A stretch of 64,000 nucleotides of DNA, taken from Microvirga aerophila (GTDB lineage Bacteria; Pseudomonadota; Alphaproteobacteria; Rhizobiales; Beijerinckiaceae). Shown one piece after another: positions 7,708 to 17,025 of this stretch. Both the position numbers and the translations under genes were made by a program. How positions within the stretch are numbered: position 1 is the stretch's first letter; each line of letters begins with the position of its first letter. The DNA lies in the NCBI RefSeq assembly GCF_003332305.1, contig NZ_QOIO01000026.1, forward strand, positions 1 to 64,000, written 5' to 3'. The notes beneath the pieces were generated by a model that worked only from the letters and a program-made list of their open reading frames with translations, made no database searches and had not been told where the DNA came from.

Positions 7708-9315
7708 TCACAGCGACCGCGCAACCCGGAAACCATGGGCCGGATAACGCACGCCGCTGTCGTAATGCGCCCGGCTGGCGGACCGGGCATAGCTTGCATC
7801 GTTGCGCCATGATCCGCCGCGAAGCACATTCTCGCGGCAATTCGGTTCGCTCCAGGCCTTGCCGTCGGCCGGCGCGCCCTGATAGGTCGCGTGCCAGCAA
7901 TCGGCCACCCATTGCGCGACACTGCCGGTCAGGTCGTGGAGCCCGAACGGGTTTGCCGGAAAGCTGCCGACATTCGCCGGCTGACGCGGGTCGTAGGGTT
8001 CGTTGCAACCTTTGCAATTGGCCATTTTCGGCGCAACTCTCTCGCCCCACCAATACCGGCTGCTCGTGCCGCCCCGCGCAGCGTATTCCCACTCCGCCTC
8101 GCTCGGCAGGCGATAGGCCTGTCCCGTGCTGCCGGAGATCCAGGTGATGTATTGCTGGGCGTCGGCCCAACTCAGGTTCCGGGCAGGTGCGGAGTCTTCC
8201 CCGTCCAGAACGAACTTGCAGGCCTTGGCGGCAACACATTGCCGCCATTCTCCGATCGTTACCGGATAACGCCCCATGGCAAAGGGTGCGACGTGAACCT
8301 GATGGATCGGCAACTCTGAGGGATCCTCGCTGCTTCCCATCCGAAAGGTCCCGCCAGGAAGGCGAACCATCTCCGGACATCCCTGGCAGTCACGGAAGCT
8401 CGTGCCGGGTTCCTGCGGGCGGTCCAACGGCTGGGGCGGAACAACCGCCGCCGTCTGGGTTCCGGCCGAGGGTGCAGGCGGGGCGATGACCGGGATCGGA
8501 ATCGGCAGGTTGCCGGTGGAGGGCGGCGGAGGCGGAGGCAGGCCGGGCAAAGTTCCGGATGATGACAAGGCCGTGGCGGCTGGAGGCTCTGGCGGCGTGG
8601 AGGTCGCCGGATCTCCTCCAGCGGCGGTCGCGGCCATCTCGCGGAGATTTTCCAGACCGTCGGGATTCAAGGCGAACCAGCCGATGCCTGCCGCCGACAG
8701 AAGGGCCGCCGCCGCGAGGCCGCCCCAGCGCCACTTGTTGGAGAGGGCCGCACCTGAAACAGCCGCCGGATCCGGCAGAACGCGGTAGATCCGCACCGGG
8801 TCGGTAATGTTCTTGAGCTTCTCGTCCCCGAGAGACTGATAGCCGACCACCAGCTTGTTCTTGATCTGCTCGTAGACGCCGCCGGAAATATAAACCCCGC
8901 CGGGCACGGCGATGCTCTCCAGCCGCGCAGCGATGTTCACGCCGTCGCCATAGATGTCATCCGGATCGACGATGACGTCTCCCAGGTTGACGCCGATCCT
9001 GTAGCGAATCCACTGGTCGGGCGGGAGCGACATGTTGCGCGCCGCCATGGATTGTTGAATCACGATGGCGCAGCGCACGGCCTCCAGCGGAGAGTCGAAC
9101 ATCGCCAGAAAGCCATCGCCGTTCGTCTTGATGATGCGCCCGAAATGCTCCTGGACCGTCGGCTCGATCAATTCGCGGCGATGCCGTTTCAGGCGCGCAA
9201 GGGTGCCCTCTTCGTCAAGGCCCATGAGACGGCTGTATCCCGCGATGTCGGCGGCGAGAACGGCCACCAAACGCCGCAGATGACCAGCGTCATGCGATGC
9301 ACTCTCTCCGGGCAT
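7708..9315 (-). CDS. Class III nucleotide cyclase fused to an FGE/sulfatase-modifying-factor domain
   Basis: 535 aa in three parts. Residues about 14-180 are a class III adenylate/guanylate cyclase with metal-binding VLAADIAGYS (D23), KTNGDGF and DDIYGDGVNIAARLE motifs, so it looks catalytically competent. Residues about 192-215 are one membrane helix. A Pro/Ala-rich linker (about 235-310) leads to an FGE/SUMF1-type domain (about 315-535) with MVRLPGGTFRMGS, RLPSEAEWEYAARGG, NPFGLHDLTGSVAQW and VLRGGSW. The two active-site cysteines that follow RGGS in true FGE enzymes are absent (RGGSWRNDASYARS). The cyclase should face the cytoplasm and the FGE domain the periplasm. It may couple an external signal to cAMP. 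Confidence 0.9.
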   Translation of the reverse strand: MPGESASHDAGHLRRLVAVLAADIAGYSRLMGLDEEGTLARLKRHRRELIEPTVQEHFGRIIKTNGDGFLAMFDSPLEAVRCAIVIQQSMAARNMSLPPDQWIRYRIGVNLGDVIVDPDDIYGDGVNIAARLESIAVPGGVYISGGVYEQIKNKLVVGYQSLGDEKLKNITDPVRIYRVLPDPAAVSGAALSNKWRWGGLAAAALLSAAGIGWFALNPDGLENLREMAATAAGGDPATSTPPEPPAATALSSSGTLPGLPPPPPPSTGNLPIPIPVIAPPAPSAGTQTAAVVPPQPLDRPQEPGTSFRDCQGCPEMVRLPGGTFRMGSSEDPSELPIHQVHVAPFAMGRYPVTIGEWRQCVAAKACKFVLDGEDSAPARNLSWADAQQYITWISGSTGQAYRLPSEAEWEYAARGGTSSRYWWGERVAPKMANCKGCNEPYDPRQPANVGSFPANPFGLHDLTGSVAQWVADCWHATYQGAPADGKAWSEPNCRENVLRGGSWRNDASYARSASRAHYDSGVRYPAHGFRVARSL

Positions 9316-9641
9316 GGTAACCCTCGATGGCGCGTTAGAGCTCTGGCAAAGTACACCCGATCACCCTTCCTGAGCAATCGATCATCCGTTTTTGCCCAGG
9401 CGTTCGCGAAGCGGCCGCATGGGGTCGGGCGGATCATCGGCGGCCTGATGGATTCTATCCCTAGATAGGGGAAGATTCAGTCCGTCATGACAGGATGAAA
9501 ATCTTCGTCCCGATAGCGAGTGCGAGCGCAAAGACCGGATACGCTCCATGTCGGGCGAGAACGGATCAGCACTTGGTTCACGCTGGGTTTGCGTGGCATG
9601 GAGTTGATGCCGATCCATGCCCAGGAGTTCAGGGAACCGCG
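9316..9641. other. Divergent intergenic region
   Basis: About 325 bases between the cyclase gene and the MFS gene, holding both promoters. I see no clear operator or small gene. Confidence 0.4.
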
Positions 9642-10868
9642 ATGCAGCAGGACACGCCGGAAGCGCCGATGCTTCTTCAGAATGGCACGCCCGCTTTTCG
9701 CAGGCTGAACCTTGCGCTTTTCGCCGCCGGCTTCTCGACATTCGCGATCCTCTACTGCGTCCAGCCTCTCCTACCTTTGTTCTCGGCAGAGTTTCATGTC
9801 AGCGCCGCCGTCAGCAGTCTGTCTCTCTCGCTCACCACCGGCCTGCTGGCGGTCGCCATGCTGGTCACGGGTTCCCTGTCCGAGGTCTGGGGACGAAAGC
9901 CCATCATGGTGGCGTCACTGCTCTCGTCGGCGATTCTGACCATTCTCCTGGCCGCAGCGCCGAACTGGGCGACCCTGCTCGTTGCCCGCATGCTGGTCGG
10001 AGTGACGCTCAGCGGACTTCCGGCGGTGGCCATGGCGTATGTCAGCGAGGAGGTCGATCCGAAATCGATTGGGCTCGCCATGGGTCTTTTCATCGGCGGC
10101 AACGCCATCGGCGGGATGGCCGGGCGCCTCGTCAGCGGCGTGCTGACCGATCTCGGATCGTGGCGCTTCGCCATCGGCGTCATCGGAAGCCTCGGCTTCA
10201 TCGCGGCTCTCCTTGCTTGGCGGAGCCTGCCGCAATCGGCGCAGTTTCGCGCCCGTTCGGCAAACCCTGCGGAGTTGCTCCGCTCCTTCGGACAGCACCT
10301 GCGGGACCCGGGCCTGCGTTATCTCATCGCCGAAGCGTTCCTGCTCATGGGCGGGTTCGTGACGCTCTACAATTATCTCGGCTACCGCCTCACGGCGGCC
10401 CCTTATGGCCTGAGCCAGACCGCTATCGGGGCGATCTTCATCATCTACCTCATCGGAACAGCGAGTTCAGCCTGGGTCGGTGATCTGGCCGGACGCTTGG
10501 GCCGCGGGCGAGTGTTTTGGATTATGATCGTTCTCATGCTGGCCGGCGCCGTCCTGACGCTCCTTGATGCAATCGTCCCCATCCTGATCGGAATGGTCAC
10601 GGTCACCTTCGGATTTTTCGGCGCCCATTCCATTGCAAGCTCCTGGGTGGGACGCCGGGCCCGCACCGCCAAGGCGCAGGCCTCGGCGCTGTATCTCTTC
10701 TGCTACTACGCAGGCTCGAGCGCCATCGGAACGCTCGGCGGCGTGTTCTGGTCGAACTGGGGTTGGCAGGGGGTGGTGGCATTGGTGACAGCCCTGCTGA
10801 TGGCAGCCCTGGCCTTGGCCTTCAGACTGGCAGCGCTTCCACCCATTTCACCGCAGCAGGAGGCATGA
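9642..10868 (+). CDS. MFS transporter, YnfM-like
   Basis: About 408 aa with twelve hydrophobic helices. The opening NLALFAAGFSTFAILYCVQ and the loop motif GSLSEVWGRKPIM resemble the YnfM family of inner-membrane major-facilitator exporters. The start ATG at 9642 has an AGGG site upstream and gives the usual short cytoplasmic N-terminus; the longer open frame upstream lacks family similarity. The substrate cannot be told. It stands alone, divergent from the cyclase gene. Confidence 0.88.
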   Translation: MQQDTPEAPMLLQNGTPAFRRLNLALFAAGFSTFAILYCVQPLLPLFSAEFHVSAAVSSLSLSLTTGLLAVAMLVTGSLSEVWGRKPIMVASLLSSAILTILLAAAPNWATLLVARMLVGVTLSGLPAVAMAYVSEEVDPKSIGLAMGLFIGGNAIGGMAGRLVSGVLTDLGSWRFAIGVIGSLGFIAALLAWRSLPQSAQFRARSANPAELLRSFGQHLRDPGLRYLIAEAFLLMGGFVTLYNYLGYRLTAAPYGLSQTAIGAIFIIYLIGTASSAWVGDLAGRLGRGRVFWIMIVLMLAGAVLTLLDAIVPILIGMVTVTFGFFGAHSIASSWVGRRARTAKAQASALYLFCYYAGSSAIGTLGGVFWSNWGWQGVVALVTALLMAALALAFRLAALPPISPQQEA

Positions 10869-11060
10869 AGCCGAGGAAGGCTATAACGCATCCAATAATC
10901 CCAAGGTATAGGCTAATTCCGAGATAATATCGCACCTTCTACAGGGGCCACGAACGTCATTCGGTCAAGCTCGAGCCTATATCTATTTTCAGCAAGGTCT
11001 TATTCTCGCCCCATTAGCCTACAAATTGCGCTCCCCTACGAAAGCACAAGGGAATGCAAC

Positions 11061-11450
11061 TTGAAACAACGTCAGATAACGCTTGCGCTCGCGAGCCTAT
11101 TCATCGCAACGATCGCAGCCTCATCTCCGTCCTCCGCAGAAGCACAGCCCAAGTCCAAAGCCGGCGCTCACGTTCAGAGCGGTAAAGCCTCCTGGTACGG
11201 CCCGGGATTTCATGGAAAGCGCACGGCGAGCGGCGAGCGCTTCAACACCAACGATATGACGGCGGCGCATCGCACCCTTCCATTCGGCACCCGCGTGCGC
11301 GTGGTGAACAAGAACACAGGACGTTCGGTCGTCGTGCGCATCAACGACCGGGGCCCCTATGCGCATGGCCGGGTGATCGACCTGTCCCGCGCCTCGGCGC
11401 AGGCCATCGGCATCCTGGGCGTCGGGACCGTGGAGATGGTGCAGATCTAA
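11061..11450 (+). CDS. rlpA: Septal ring lytic transglycosylase RlpA-like
   Basis: 129 aa with a signal peptide (residues about 1-28) and a double-psi beta-barrel (about 40-129). It has the RlpA signatures [33 protein letters not shown] and VRINDRGPY with the catalytic Asp. RlpA cleaves denuded glycan strands or localises to the septum. There is no SPOR domain, so this is the short form common in rhizobia. The frame requires a TTG start at 11061, preceded by AAGGGA; the nearby ATG at 11054 is out of frame. Confidence 0.88.
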   Translation: MKQRQITLALASLFIATIAASSPSSAEAQPKSKAGAHVQSGKASWYGPGFHGKRTASGERFNTNDMTAAHRTLPFGTRVRVVNKNTGRSVVVRINDRGPYAHGRVIDLSRASAQAIGILGVGTVEMVQI

Positions 11451-11533
11451 GCCGCGCCATGGAACCTGGAGTGCGCCATTCCGCTTTTCCTCCGGCTCCC
11501 CTTGTTCCCTAAGGCGAGCATTTGGAGGGTTTT

Positions 11534-12325
11534 ATGCGGCCTCGCTGGCACACTGCATCAAGCGCTGTTCTGCTGCTGACGCTGCTTGCAAGCACAAGCT
11601 CGGGTTTGGCCCAATCCCGCAGGACATGGGTCGACCCACCGGGCGACGCGGCGACGGCGGCTCCCAAGCCGCCGGACGTCCAGGGTCAGGCCGCTCCCGA
11701 GGCTCCGAGGTTGCCTGAGCCGCCAACCCCGCCGCCGCAAACGGCTCGGCCGCAGACGCCTCCCGCGTCCGAAGCGGCGCAGGCTCCACGCGCCGCGCCG
11801 CCTGCCGAGGCTGTCGAGGCCGCCAAACCGCCTGAAAAGCCCCGTGAAACGGCGCAGCCAAGACGACAGGACGACACTCGGCTGGCATCCCGTGACGAAG
11901 AGGCCCGGAAATTCGTGACCGGCTACCTCACATCATGGTCGGCGCCCAATGATGAAGCCCTGGAGGCAACGGCCGATCTCTATGCGGACCGTGTGCTTTT
12001 TCATGGACGCAGCATGAGCCTGGGACGGCTGATGAGCGAGAAGCGCCGGTTCGTACGGCGCTGGCCCGAACGCCAGTACCGCGCACAGCCGGATTCCCTG
12101 AAGGTCACCTGCGACCCGCAAGGCCAGTTTTGCACCGTGCACACGGTGTTCGATTTCTCGGCCGAGAATCCGAGGCGGCGCAGGCGAACCGAGGGCGTCG
12201 CGGCGCTCCAGGTCATCGTGAGCTTCGCCGAGAACCAGCCTGTCATCGTGGCGGAAAACAGCATGGTGCTCGATCAGAACCGTCGCAGACGGAATCTTGC
12301 CCTAGAGGGGGTCTCGGATGATTGA
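11534..12325 (+). CDS. Exported proline-rich protein with an NTF2-like C-terminus
   Basis: 263 aa from the ATG at 11534, which has GGAGG 5 nt upstream; the TTG at 11522 is a poorer start. A signal peptide (about 1-28) is followed by an Ala/Pro-rich region (about 32-120). The C-terminal 130 residues (about EARKFVTGYLTSWSAPNDEALE onward) resemble the NTF2-like/SnoaL fold often found in rhizobial envelope proteins. The last 8 nt overlap the next gene, so the two are translationally coupled. I see no catalytic residues; it may bind a ligand or act as an assembly factor. Confidence 0.75.
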   Translation: MRPRWHTASSAVLLLTLLASTSSGLAQSRRTWVDPPGDAATAAPKPPDVQGQAAPEAPRLPEPPTPPPQTARPQTPPASEAAQAPRAAPPAEAVEAAKPPEKPRETAQPRRQDDTRLASRDEEARKFVTGYLTSWSAPNDEALEATADLYADRVLFHGRSMSLGRLMSEKRRFVRRWPERQYRAQPDSLKVTCDPQGQFCTVHTVFDFSAENPRRRRRTEGVAALQVIVSFAENQPVIVAENSMVLDQNRRRRNLALEGVSDD

Positions 12326-13463
12326 TTCCAACCTCTTGAGCGCCGAATCACGCGCGAAGGCTGCGGACACGGACTGGACGCAGCTTCGAAATCAGGTCCG
12401 CGACATGATCCGGGCCGAGGTGGAACGGTTCAACCCCACGGATGAGGCGCGCCGGCCCCTCGAACTGATCGTCGAGTCGTTCGTGCGCTATGCCAATAAG
12501 AATGGCCGCCCGGTCATCACGGTGATCGACGCGAGCGGGCAGCCGCGAACTAAGACCGAACGGGGACAGGCTCTCGATTTCACCATCGGCGACCTGCTCG
12601 AGGAGCAGCGCCGGACCCGCCCCATGCTGTTCAAGGCGGTGCACGATCATGGCGAAAAAGCACAGCCCCCCGTTGCCGCCGTTAAGGAGCCGCCGCGGCG
12701 CGACTGGCTGAAGATCGACTCGGGCCCCATGGCGTCAGGCGAGGAAGCTTCAGAGAGTGCGCCCCAAGAACAGCGCATCCGCCGGCTGCGGCGCGGCAAG
12801 ACGCGGCTGCACGTCCTGAATCCTAAGGCGTTCAAGCGGTGGGTCCGCCCGGCTGCGGCTCTCGGCTCGGCAAAGCTCCAGGCGGCCCGGAAAGAACTTC
12901 CGCACCGCTTTGATCAGGCCCGGAGCCTGATGGACCGAAGCTGGACGCCCTCTTTGCACGGAGGTCGCGGGCTCGTCCTCGGGGCCGTTGCGGCCTTAGG
13001 CTTTCTGATTATCGGCGGGTTTGTCCTGTCCGCACGGGACAGTGCCCCGGATGCCAGCAATGATGGGCCCGCGACGACCGGAACCGTGTCGGCCCAAGCG
13101 CCCGAGCCCGAGCGGCCGAGGGCGCCCACGAGAACGCCCCTTCGCGGGGTGCCAGACGTGATCGACACGGCGACGCTCTCGCTCCAGGGCGAGGTCGTCC
13201 GTCTGTTTGGCGTCGAATGGGCTCCGGGCGCCGGCAAGCCCGACGACCTGACCCAATATCTGAGCGGGCGGGAGGTGGTCTGCGAGCCGGCGGGCCAGTC
13301 CGACGCCTATCGTTGCCAGGTGGCCGGAGGCGCGGACCTGTCGAAGGTGGTTCTGTTCAATGGCGGCGGAAAAGCGACGGCGGACGCCTCGCCTGATTTG
13401 AAAGACGCCGCCGACAAGGCCCGCGATGCGCAGCTCGGCGTCTGGAGCAAGTCGCAGCCGTAA
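12318..13463 (+). CDS. Inner-membrane protein with a degenerate SNase-like domain
   Basis: 381 aa. Residues 1-110 are charged and helical, about 150-210 are basic, one membrane helix lies near 218-238 (VLGAVAALGFLIIGGFVLS), then a Pro/Thr-rich linker. Residues about 272-378 match a staphylococcal-nuclease/thermonuclease OB-fold (DVIDTATLSLQGEVVRLFGVEW, GREVVCEP, YRCQVAGGADLSKVVLFNGG, ARDAQLGVW). The metal and catalytic residues of the nuclease (first-strand Asp, Arg and Glu) are not in place, so it is probably a binding module. The ATG at 12318 overlaps the stop of the preceding exported protein. Confidence 0.78.
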   Translation: MIDSNLLSAESRAKAADTDWTQLRNQVRDMIRAEVERFNPTDEARRPLELIVESFVRYANKNGRPVITVIDASGQPRTKTERGQALDFTIGDLLEEQRRTRPMLFKAVHDHGEKAQPPVAAVKEPPRRDWLKIDSGPMASGEEASESAPQEQRIRRLRRGKTRLHVLNPKAFKRWVRPAAALGSAKLQAARKELPHRFDQARSLMDRSWTPSLHGGRGLVLGAVAALGFLIIGGFVLSARDSAPDASNDGPATTGTVSAQAPEPERPRAPTRTPLRGVPDVIDTATLSLQGEVVRLFGVEWAPGAGKPDDLTQYLSGREVVCEPAGQSDAYRCQVAGGADLSKVVLFNGGGKATADASPDLKDAADKARDAQLGVWSKSQP

Positions 13464-13477
13464 GAACAAGACGAATG

Positions 13478-13512
13478 CCGGGTCGATCCGCTGCAGGACA
13501 GGATCAACCCGG
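13478..13512. terminator. Hairpin between convergent genes
   Basis: The arms 13478-13489 and 13501-13512 pair with one mismatch around an 11-nt loop, between the convergent SNase-like and minE genes. It has no good T run on either strand, so its role as a terminator is uncertain. Confidence 0.4.
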
Positions 13513-13535
13513 TATCCTTTGGTCGAAGCGCCACA

Positions 13536-13799
13536 TTAGGCGCGGGCCAGGGTCGGACCTGGAATCTCGACTTCGATTTCGAGCGTCGAAAGATCTGCGC
13601 CGCGGTTCATTTTGACCTGCACCCGGTCCTGTTCGATCGTCACGTGCCGACCGACGACCGCCAGGATCTCCTCGCGCAGCAGCGCGACAAGATCAGGCTT
13701 ACCGCCGACAATGCCGCGTTCGTGGGCGAGCAGGATCTGCAGCCGCTCGCGGGCGACCGGCGCCGACGTGCGGCGGTTGAAGAAGCCCATCAAGCTCAT
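13536..13799 (-). CDS. minE: Cell division topological specificity factor MinE, copy 2
   Basis: MinE of 87 aa, last gene of the minCDE operon. The N-terminal segment [24 protein letters not shown] contacts MinD; the rest is the dimerisation domain. The start overlaps the minD stop by 4 nt. It shares 64 identical nucleotides (13717-13780) with copy 1 but diverges at the C-terminus. As part of the full operon this is more likely the ancestral, main copy. Confidence 0.95.
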   Translation of the reverse strand: MSLMGFFNRRTSAPVARERLQILLAHERGIVGGKPDLVALLREEILAVVGRHVTIEQDRVQVKMNRGADLSTLEIEVEIPGPTLARA

Positions 13800-14611
13800 G
13801 CGGCCCTCCGTCCGAACAGCTTTCCAAGCAGGCCTTTCCTGTCGGAGGGGATTATCATCTCGACGTTCTCGCCCTTGAGACGGCGGACAGCATCGAAATA
13901 GGCCCGTCCGGGCGCGCTATCCGGATTGTTGAAGGTCACAGGCGCACCCACGTTCGAGGCCCGCAGGACCTCCTCGCTTTCCGGGATGATGCCGAGGAGC
14001 GGGATCGACAGGATCTCGAGCACGTCCTCTTTCTTGAGCATCTCGCCGCGCTCGGCGCGCACCGGGTCGTAGCGGGTGAGCAGCAGGTGCTTTTCCACCC
14101 GCTCGCCTTTTTCCGCCTTTTCGGTTTTGGAGTCGAGCAGGCCGATGATGCGGTCGGAGTCGCGCACCGAAGACACCTCCGGGTTGGTCACCACCACGGC
14201 CACGTCCGCGTGGCGCATGGCCAGCGTTGCGCCGCGCTCGATGCCGGCCGGGCTGTCGCAGATGATCCAGTCGAACTTCTCGCGAAGATCGGCCAGCACG
14301 CGGGCCACACCCTCTTCCGTCAACGCGTCCTTGTCGCGGGTCTGCGAGGCCGGAAGCAGCGAAAGGTTCTCCATCCGCTTGTCGCGGATCAGCGCTTGGC
14401 TGAGCTTCGCGTCGCCTTGGACCACGTTGATGAGGTCGAAGACCACCCGGCGCTCTGCGCCCATCACCAGATCCAGGTTGCGCAAGCCGACGTCGAAGTC
14501 GATGACGACCACCTTCTCGCCCCCATGAGCGAGCGCTGCGCCGAGCGCCGCCGTCGATGTGGTCTTGCCGACGCCGCCTTTGCCCGATGTGACGACCAAG
14601 ATTTTGGCCAT
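13796..14611 (-). CDS. minD: Septum site-determining ATPase MinD, copy 2
   Basis: MinD of 271 aa with the deviant Walker [10 protein letters not shown], the [11 protein letters not shown] switch and the C-terminal amphipathic helix [14 protein letters not shown]. It forms the membrane platform for MinC and oscillates under MinE. It follows minC by 21 nt and overlaps minE by 4 nt. DNA 13975-14276 is identical to 3428-3729 in copy 1. The C-terminal 45 residues differ more and carry a 3-residue indel. Confidence 0.95.
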   Translation of the reverse strand: MAKILVVTSGKGGVGKTTSTAALGAALAHGGEKVVVIDFDVGLRNLDLVMGAERRVVFDLINVVQGDAKLSQALIRDKRMENLSLLPASQTRDKDALTEEGVARVLADLREKFDWIICDSPAGIERGATLAMRHADVAVVVTNPEVSSVRDSDRIIGLLDSKTEKAEKGERVEKHLLLTRYDPVRAERGEMLKKEDVLEILSIPLLGIIPESEEVLRASNVGAPVTFNNPDSAPGRAYFDAVRRLKGENVEMIIPSDRKGLLGKLFGRRAA

Positions 14612-14632
14612 TGTGGTCTCTCTTTCTGTCTA

Positions 14633-15346
14633 TCAGTCCATAGATTTCAGGATCATCGACTCACCATCCAAGTTCACCTGGATCGGCTGGCCGCGGAATT
14701 TGGAGCCGAGGTCGTCGGCGGTCTTGTAGAGGCCGTCGATGGCGATCAGTTCGGCCTCGAACTTGCTGCAGAAGATGCGCGCCTTGCCGTTGCCCGTGCA
14801 TCCGGCGATGGCGCGGCCCCGCAAGGCTCCGTAGATGTGGATCGATCCGCCTGCCACGACTTCCGCTCCGGATGCCACGGACCCGAGGATGGTGACGTCG
14901 CCCTCCGTATGGATGACCGATTGTCCGGAACGGACCGATCCTTCGATCATCAGGGCGGTGACCGGCGCGGGCTGGGATTGCGGCGCCGCCGGAATGGGAA
15001 CGGCATCGAAATCGGGCATCTCGATATCGCCTGCGGGACGTCCGCCATTGACCGGGGCCGGCATGTCGGCATCGACGACCGCTGCGGCCGCGCCCTCGAG
15101 GCCGATGATGCGGATTTCGCGCATCTTGAGCGCCGCGAGAAGAAATTTCAGCTCGGACTTCGACGGCTTGAGGGCGGACACGTCGACGATGATCGCTCGG
15201 CCGTCGAAGAAGCCCGGCGAGCTCTTGGAAACGGCGTCAACGTCTTCGAGCCAGTCCCGGAGCGGCACCGTCGGCGCAAGGACGAGCGCCAGGAACGACT
15301 TGCCACGGAAACGGAGAGAGGGGCGGGTGCGAACGGCGATGGTCAC
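14633..15346 (-). CDS. minC: Septum site-determining protein MinC
   Basis: 237 aa, inhibitor of FtsZ polymerisation. Residues about 1-95 are the N-terminal FtsZ-inhibiting domain; a Pro/Ala-rich linker (about 100-130) joins the C-terminal beta-helix (about 133-235) with the usual GSVRSGQSV, DVTILGSVASGAEV and GSIHIYGALRGRAIAG repeats that dimerise and bind MinD. It starts with GTG (complement 15344-15346). This is the only minC in the window; the minDE pair at 2989-4064 has none. Confidence 0.94.
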   Translation of the reverse strand: MTIAVRTRPSLRFRGKSFLALVLAPTVPLRDWLEDVDAVSKSSPGFFDGRAIIVDVSALKPSKSELKFLLAALKMREIRIIGLEGAAAAVVDADMPAPVNGGRPAGDIEMPDFDAVPIPAAPQSQPAPVTALMIEGSVRSGQSVIHTEGDVTILGSVASGAEVVAGGSIHIYGALRGRAIAGCTGNGKARIFCSKFEAELIAIDGLYKTADDLGSKFRGQPIQVNLDGESMILKSMD

Positions 15347-15766
15347 GGGTTATCAATTTCCTGCTGCCCGACGACTTCATCCTTTTATGGTTAATGGACG
15401 GTTAAGAACGGCCTCACCGAACCGGAATTTTTAACCTTGTGGAGCATGGCGGAGCGGCCGTTCCTCAGCCTGCCGAGGAAACGCGCCTGCCACGCTCGAA
15501 ATATTCATGCAACCGAAGGGAACGAAATCGGCCTGGGCATAAGCCGTTGGACCTGTCTCAGGAATATAAAGATAAAATGTAGCCCTTTTGGCTTAGGCAA
15601 ATCTCTTTTTGATTACTTTTAGGCACGGAAAGCTTGATTGACCAAGTACAAGATCCGCCTACGATGACTTTAACTTATCTCAACATACGCTCTGCCGCAC
15701 ATATCATAACATGGCAGGACATCAGAGGGACTTACACAACTACGGGACCGTCCTGGGGAGGACATC
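15347..15766. other. Divergent region between minC and the TAXI gene
   Basis: About 420 bases, relatively AT-rich in the middle (around 15550-15720), where the promoter of the TAXI gene is likely. Short frames here have no recognisable protein character. Confidence 0.4.
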
Positions 15767-16954
15767 ATGTCAGGTCGAATTTTCCGTTTTGCAACCTGGG
15801 ATCGTGGCGAAGAATTGGGCTTCTGGAGCGGGACGAAGCGAAGGTTAACCCAGGCTCTCGCCATCGCGGCAGCACTCCTTTGCGGGACCCTGTCCGCCTC
15901 GGCCCAGAACACGACCGCTTCCAATTCCAACCGAGCCAATGCCGGAACCGTCGGGATCATATCCGGCGGCGCCGACGGCACCTATATTCGCATCGCGGCG
16001 GACCTGGCCAACGTTCTCGACGGGGAGAACCTGCGCATCCTGCCGATCATCGGACGTGGCTCCCTGCAGAACCTGCGCGACGTCATGTTCCTGCGCGGCG
16101 TGGATATCGGCATCGTGCAGATGGACGCCCGCGAGCAGCTCAAGGCGGAGAACCTTCAGGTCGATGCGGTTCGCCGGCTGCGATACATCACCCGCCTCTA
16201 CAACGAGGAGGTCCATATCATCGCCAACCGGGACATCACGGATATCCGGCAGCTGGAAGGCAAGAAGGTCAATATCGACAAGGCCGGGAGCGGCACCAAC
16301 CTGACGTCCCGCATCATCTTCGAAAAGCTGGGGATCAAGCCTGAACTGACCACATTCGACCAAGGCTCATCCTACGAGCGCCTGCGGTCGGGCGAGATCC
16401 AGGCCGCCGTTTACGTGGCCGGCCGGCCGGTCCGCGCCATTGCAGAGTTCCAGAGCGAAGGCCGGTTCCATCTGCTGCCGATCCCGTTCGAAGGCGAGAT
16501 CGCCGAAACCTATTTCCCGGCGCGCTTCGCCAACGCCGATTACCCCCGGCTCGTCGAGGCGGATAGGCCGGTCGAAACCCTGGCGGTCGGCAGTCTCCTC
16601 GCAGTGTTCAACTGGCCCGAGAACTCGGATCGCTACAATCGGGTGAAAAGATTCGTGGACGCGTTCTTCTCGCGCTTCGACGAATTTCTGCAACCCGGCC
16701 GCCACCCGAAGTGGAAGGAAGTCAACTTGGCGGCCGACGTTCCCGGCTGGGAGCGCATGAGGCCGGCCCAGGACTGGCTCAGCCGCGTCGCCAGCGGTCC
16801 CTCCGCGGCGGAGCAGCTCCAGAGCTTCGAAGCCTTCATGAAGAGCACGGGTGCGCCTGTGTCGGCGGCGCAGCGTAAGGTTCTGTTCCGGGAATTCCTG
16901 TCCTGGCAGAGCGAGCGGCAGAAAACAAACCAGAGAGCCAACCGGCAGGATTGA
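15767..16954 (+). CDS. TAXI-type periplasmic solute-binding protein
   Basis: 395 aa with an N-terminal export segment (about 25-46, ending SASAQ). The core shows TAXI signatures: VGIISGGADGTYIRIAADLA at the start and GKKVNIDKAGSGTNLTSRI in the middle. TAXI proteins normally deliver substrates to TRAP permeases, but no TRAP membrane subunit is nearby. It is longer than the usual 320 residues because of a C-terminal extension rich in helices. The coiled-coil gene that follows is 71 nt downstream and probably in the same transcript. The ligand is unknown; a signalling rather than transport role is possible. Confidence 0.85.
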   Translation: MSGRIFRFATWDRGEELGFWSGTKRRLTQALAIAAALLCGTLSASAQNTTASNSNRANAGTVGIISGGADGTYIRIAADLANVLDGENLRILPIIGRGSLQNLRDVMFLRGVDIGIVQMDAREQLKAENLQVDAVRRLRYITRLYNEEVHIIANRDITDIRQLEGKKVNIDKAGSGTNLTSRIIFEKLGIKPELTTFDQGSSYERLRSGEIQAAVYVAGRPVRAIAEFQSEGRFHLLPIPFEGEIAETYFPARFANADYPRLVEADRPVETLAVGSLLAVFNWPENSDRYNRVKRFVDAFFSRFDEFLQPGRHPKWKEVNLAADVPGWERMRPAQDWLSRVASGPSAAEQLQSFEAFMKSTGAPVSAAQRKVLFREFLSWQSERQKTNQRANRQD

Positions 16955-17025
16955 GCATTGTTGACGGGACCGTCGCTCGCGGTCGGCGCAGACGCCGCCA
17001 AGAGCTTTATCGAAGGAGGTCCGAC

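Noticed and set aside
15437..15622. 61-codon frame in the minC/TAXI gap
   Set aside because: No ribosome site or motif, and a composition that fits chance.
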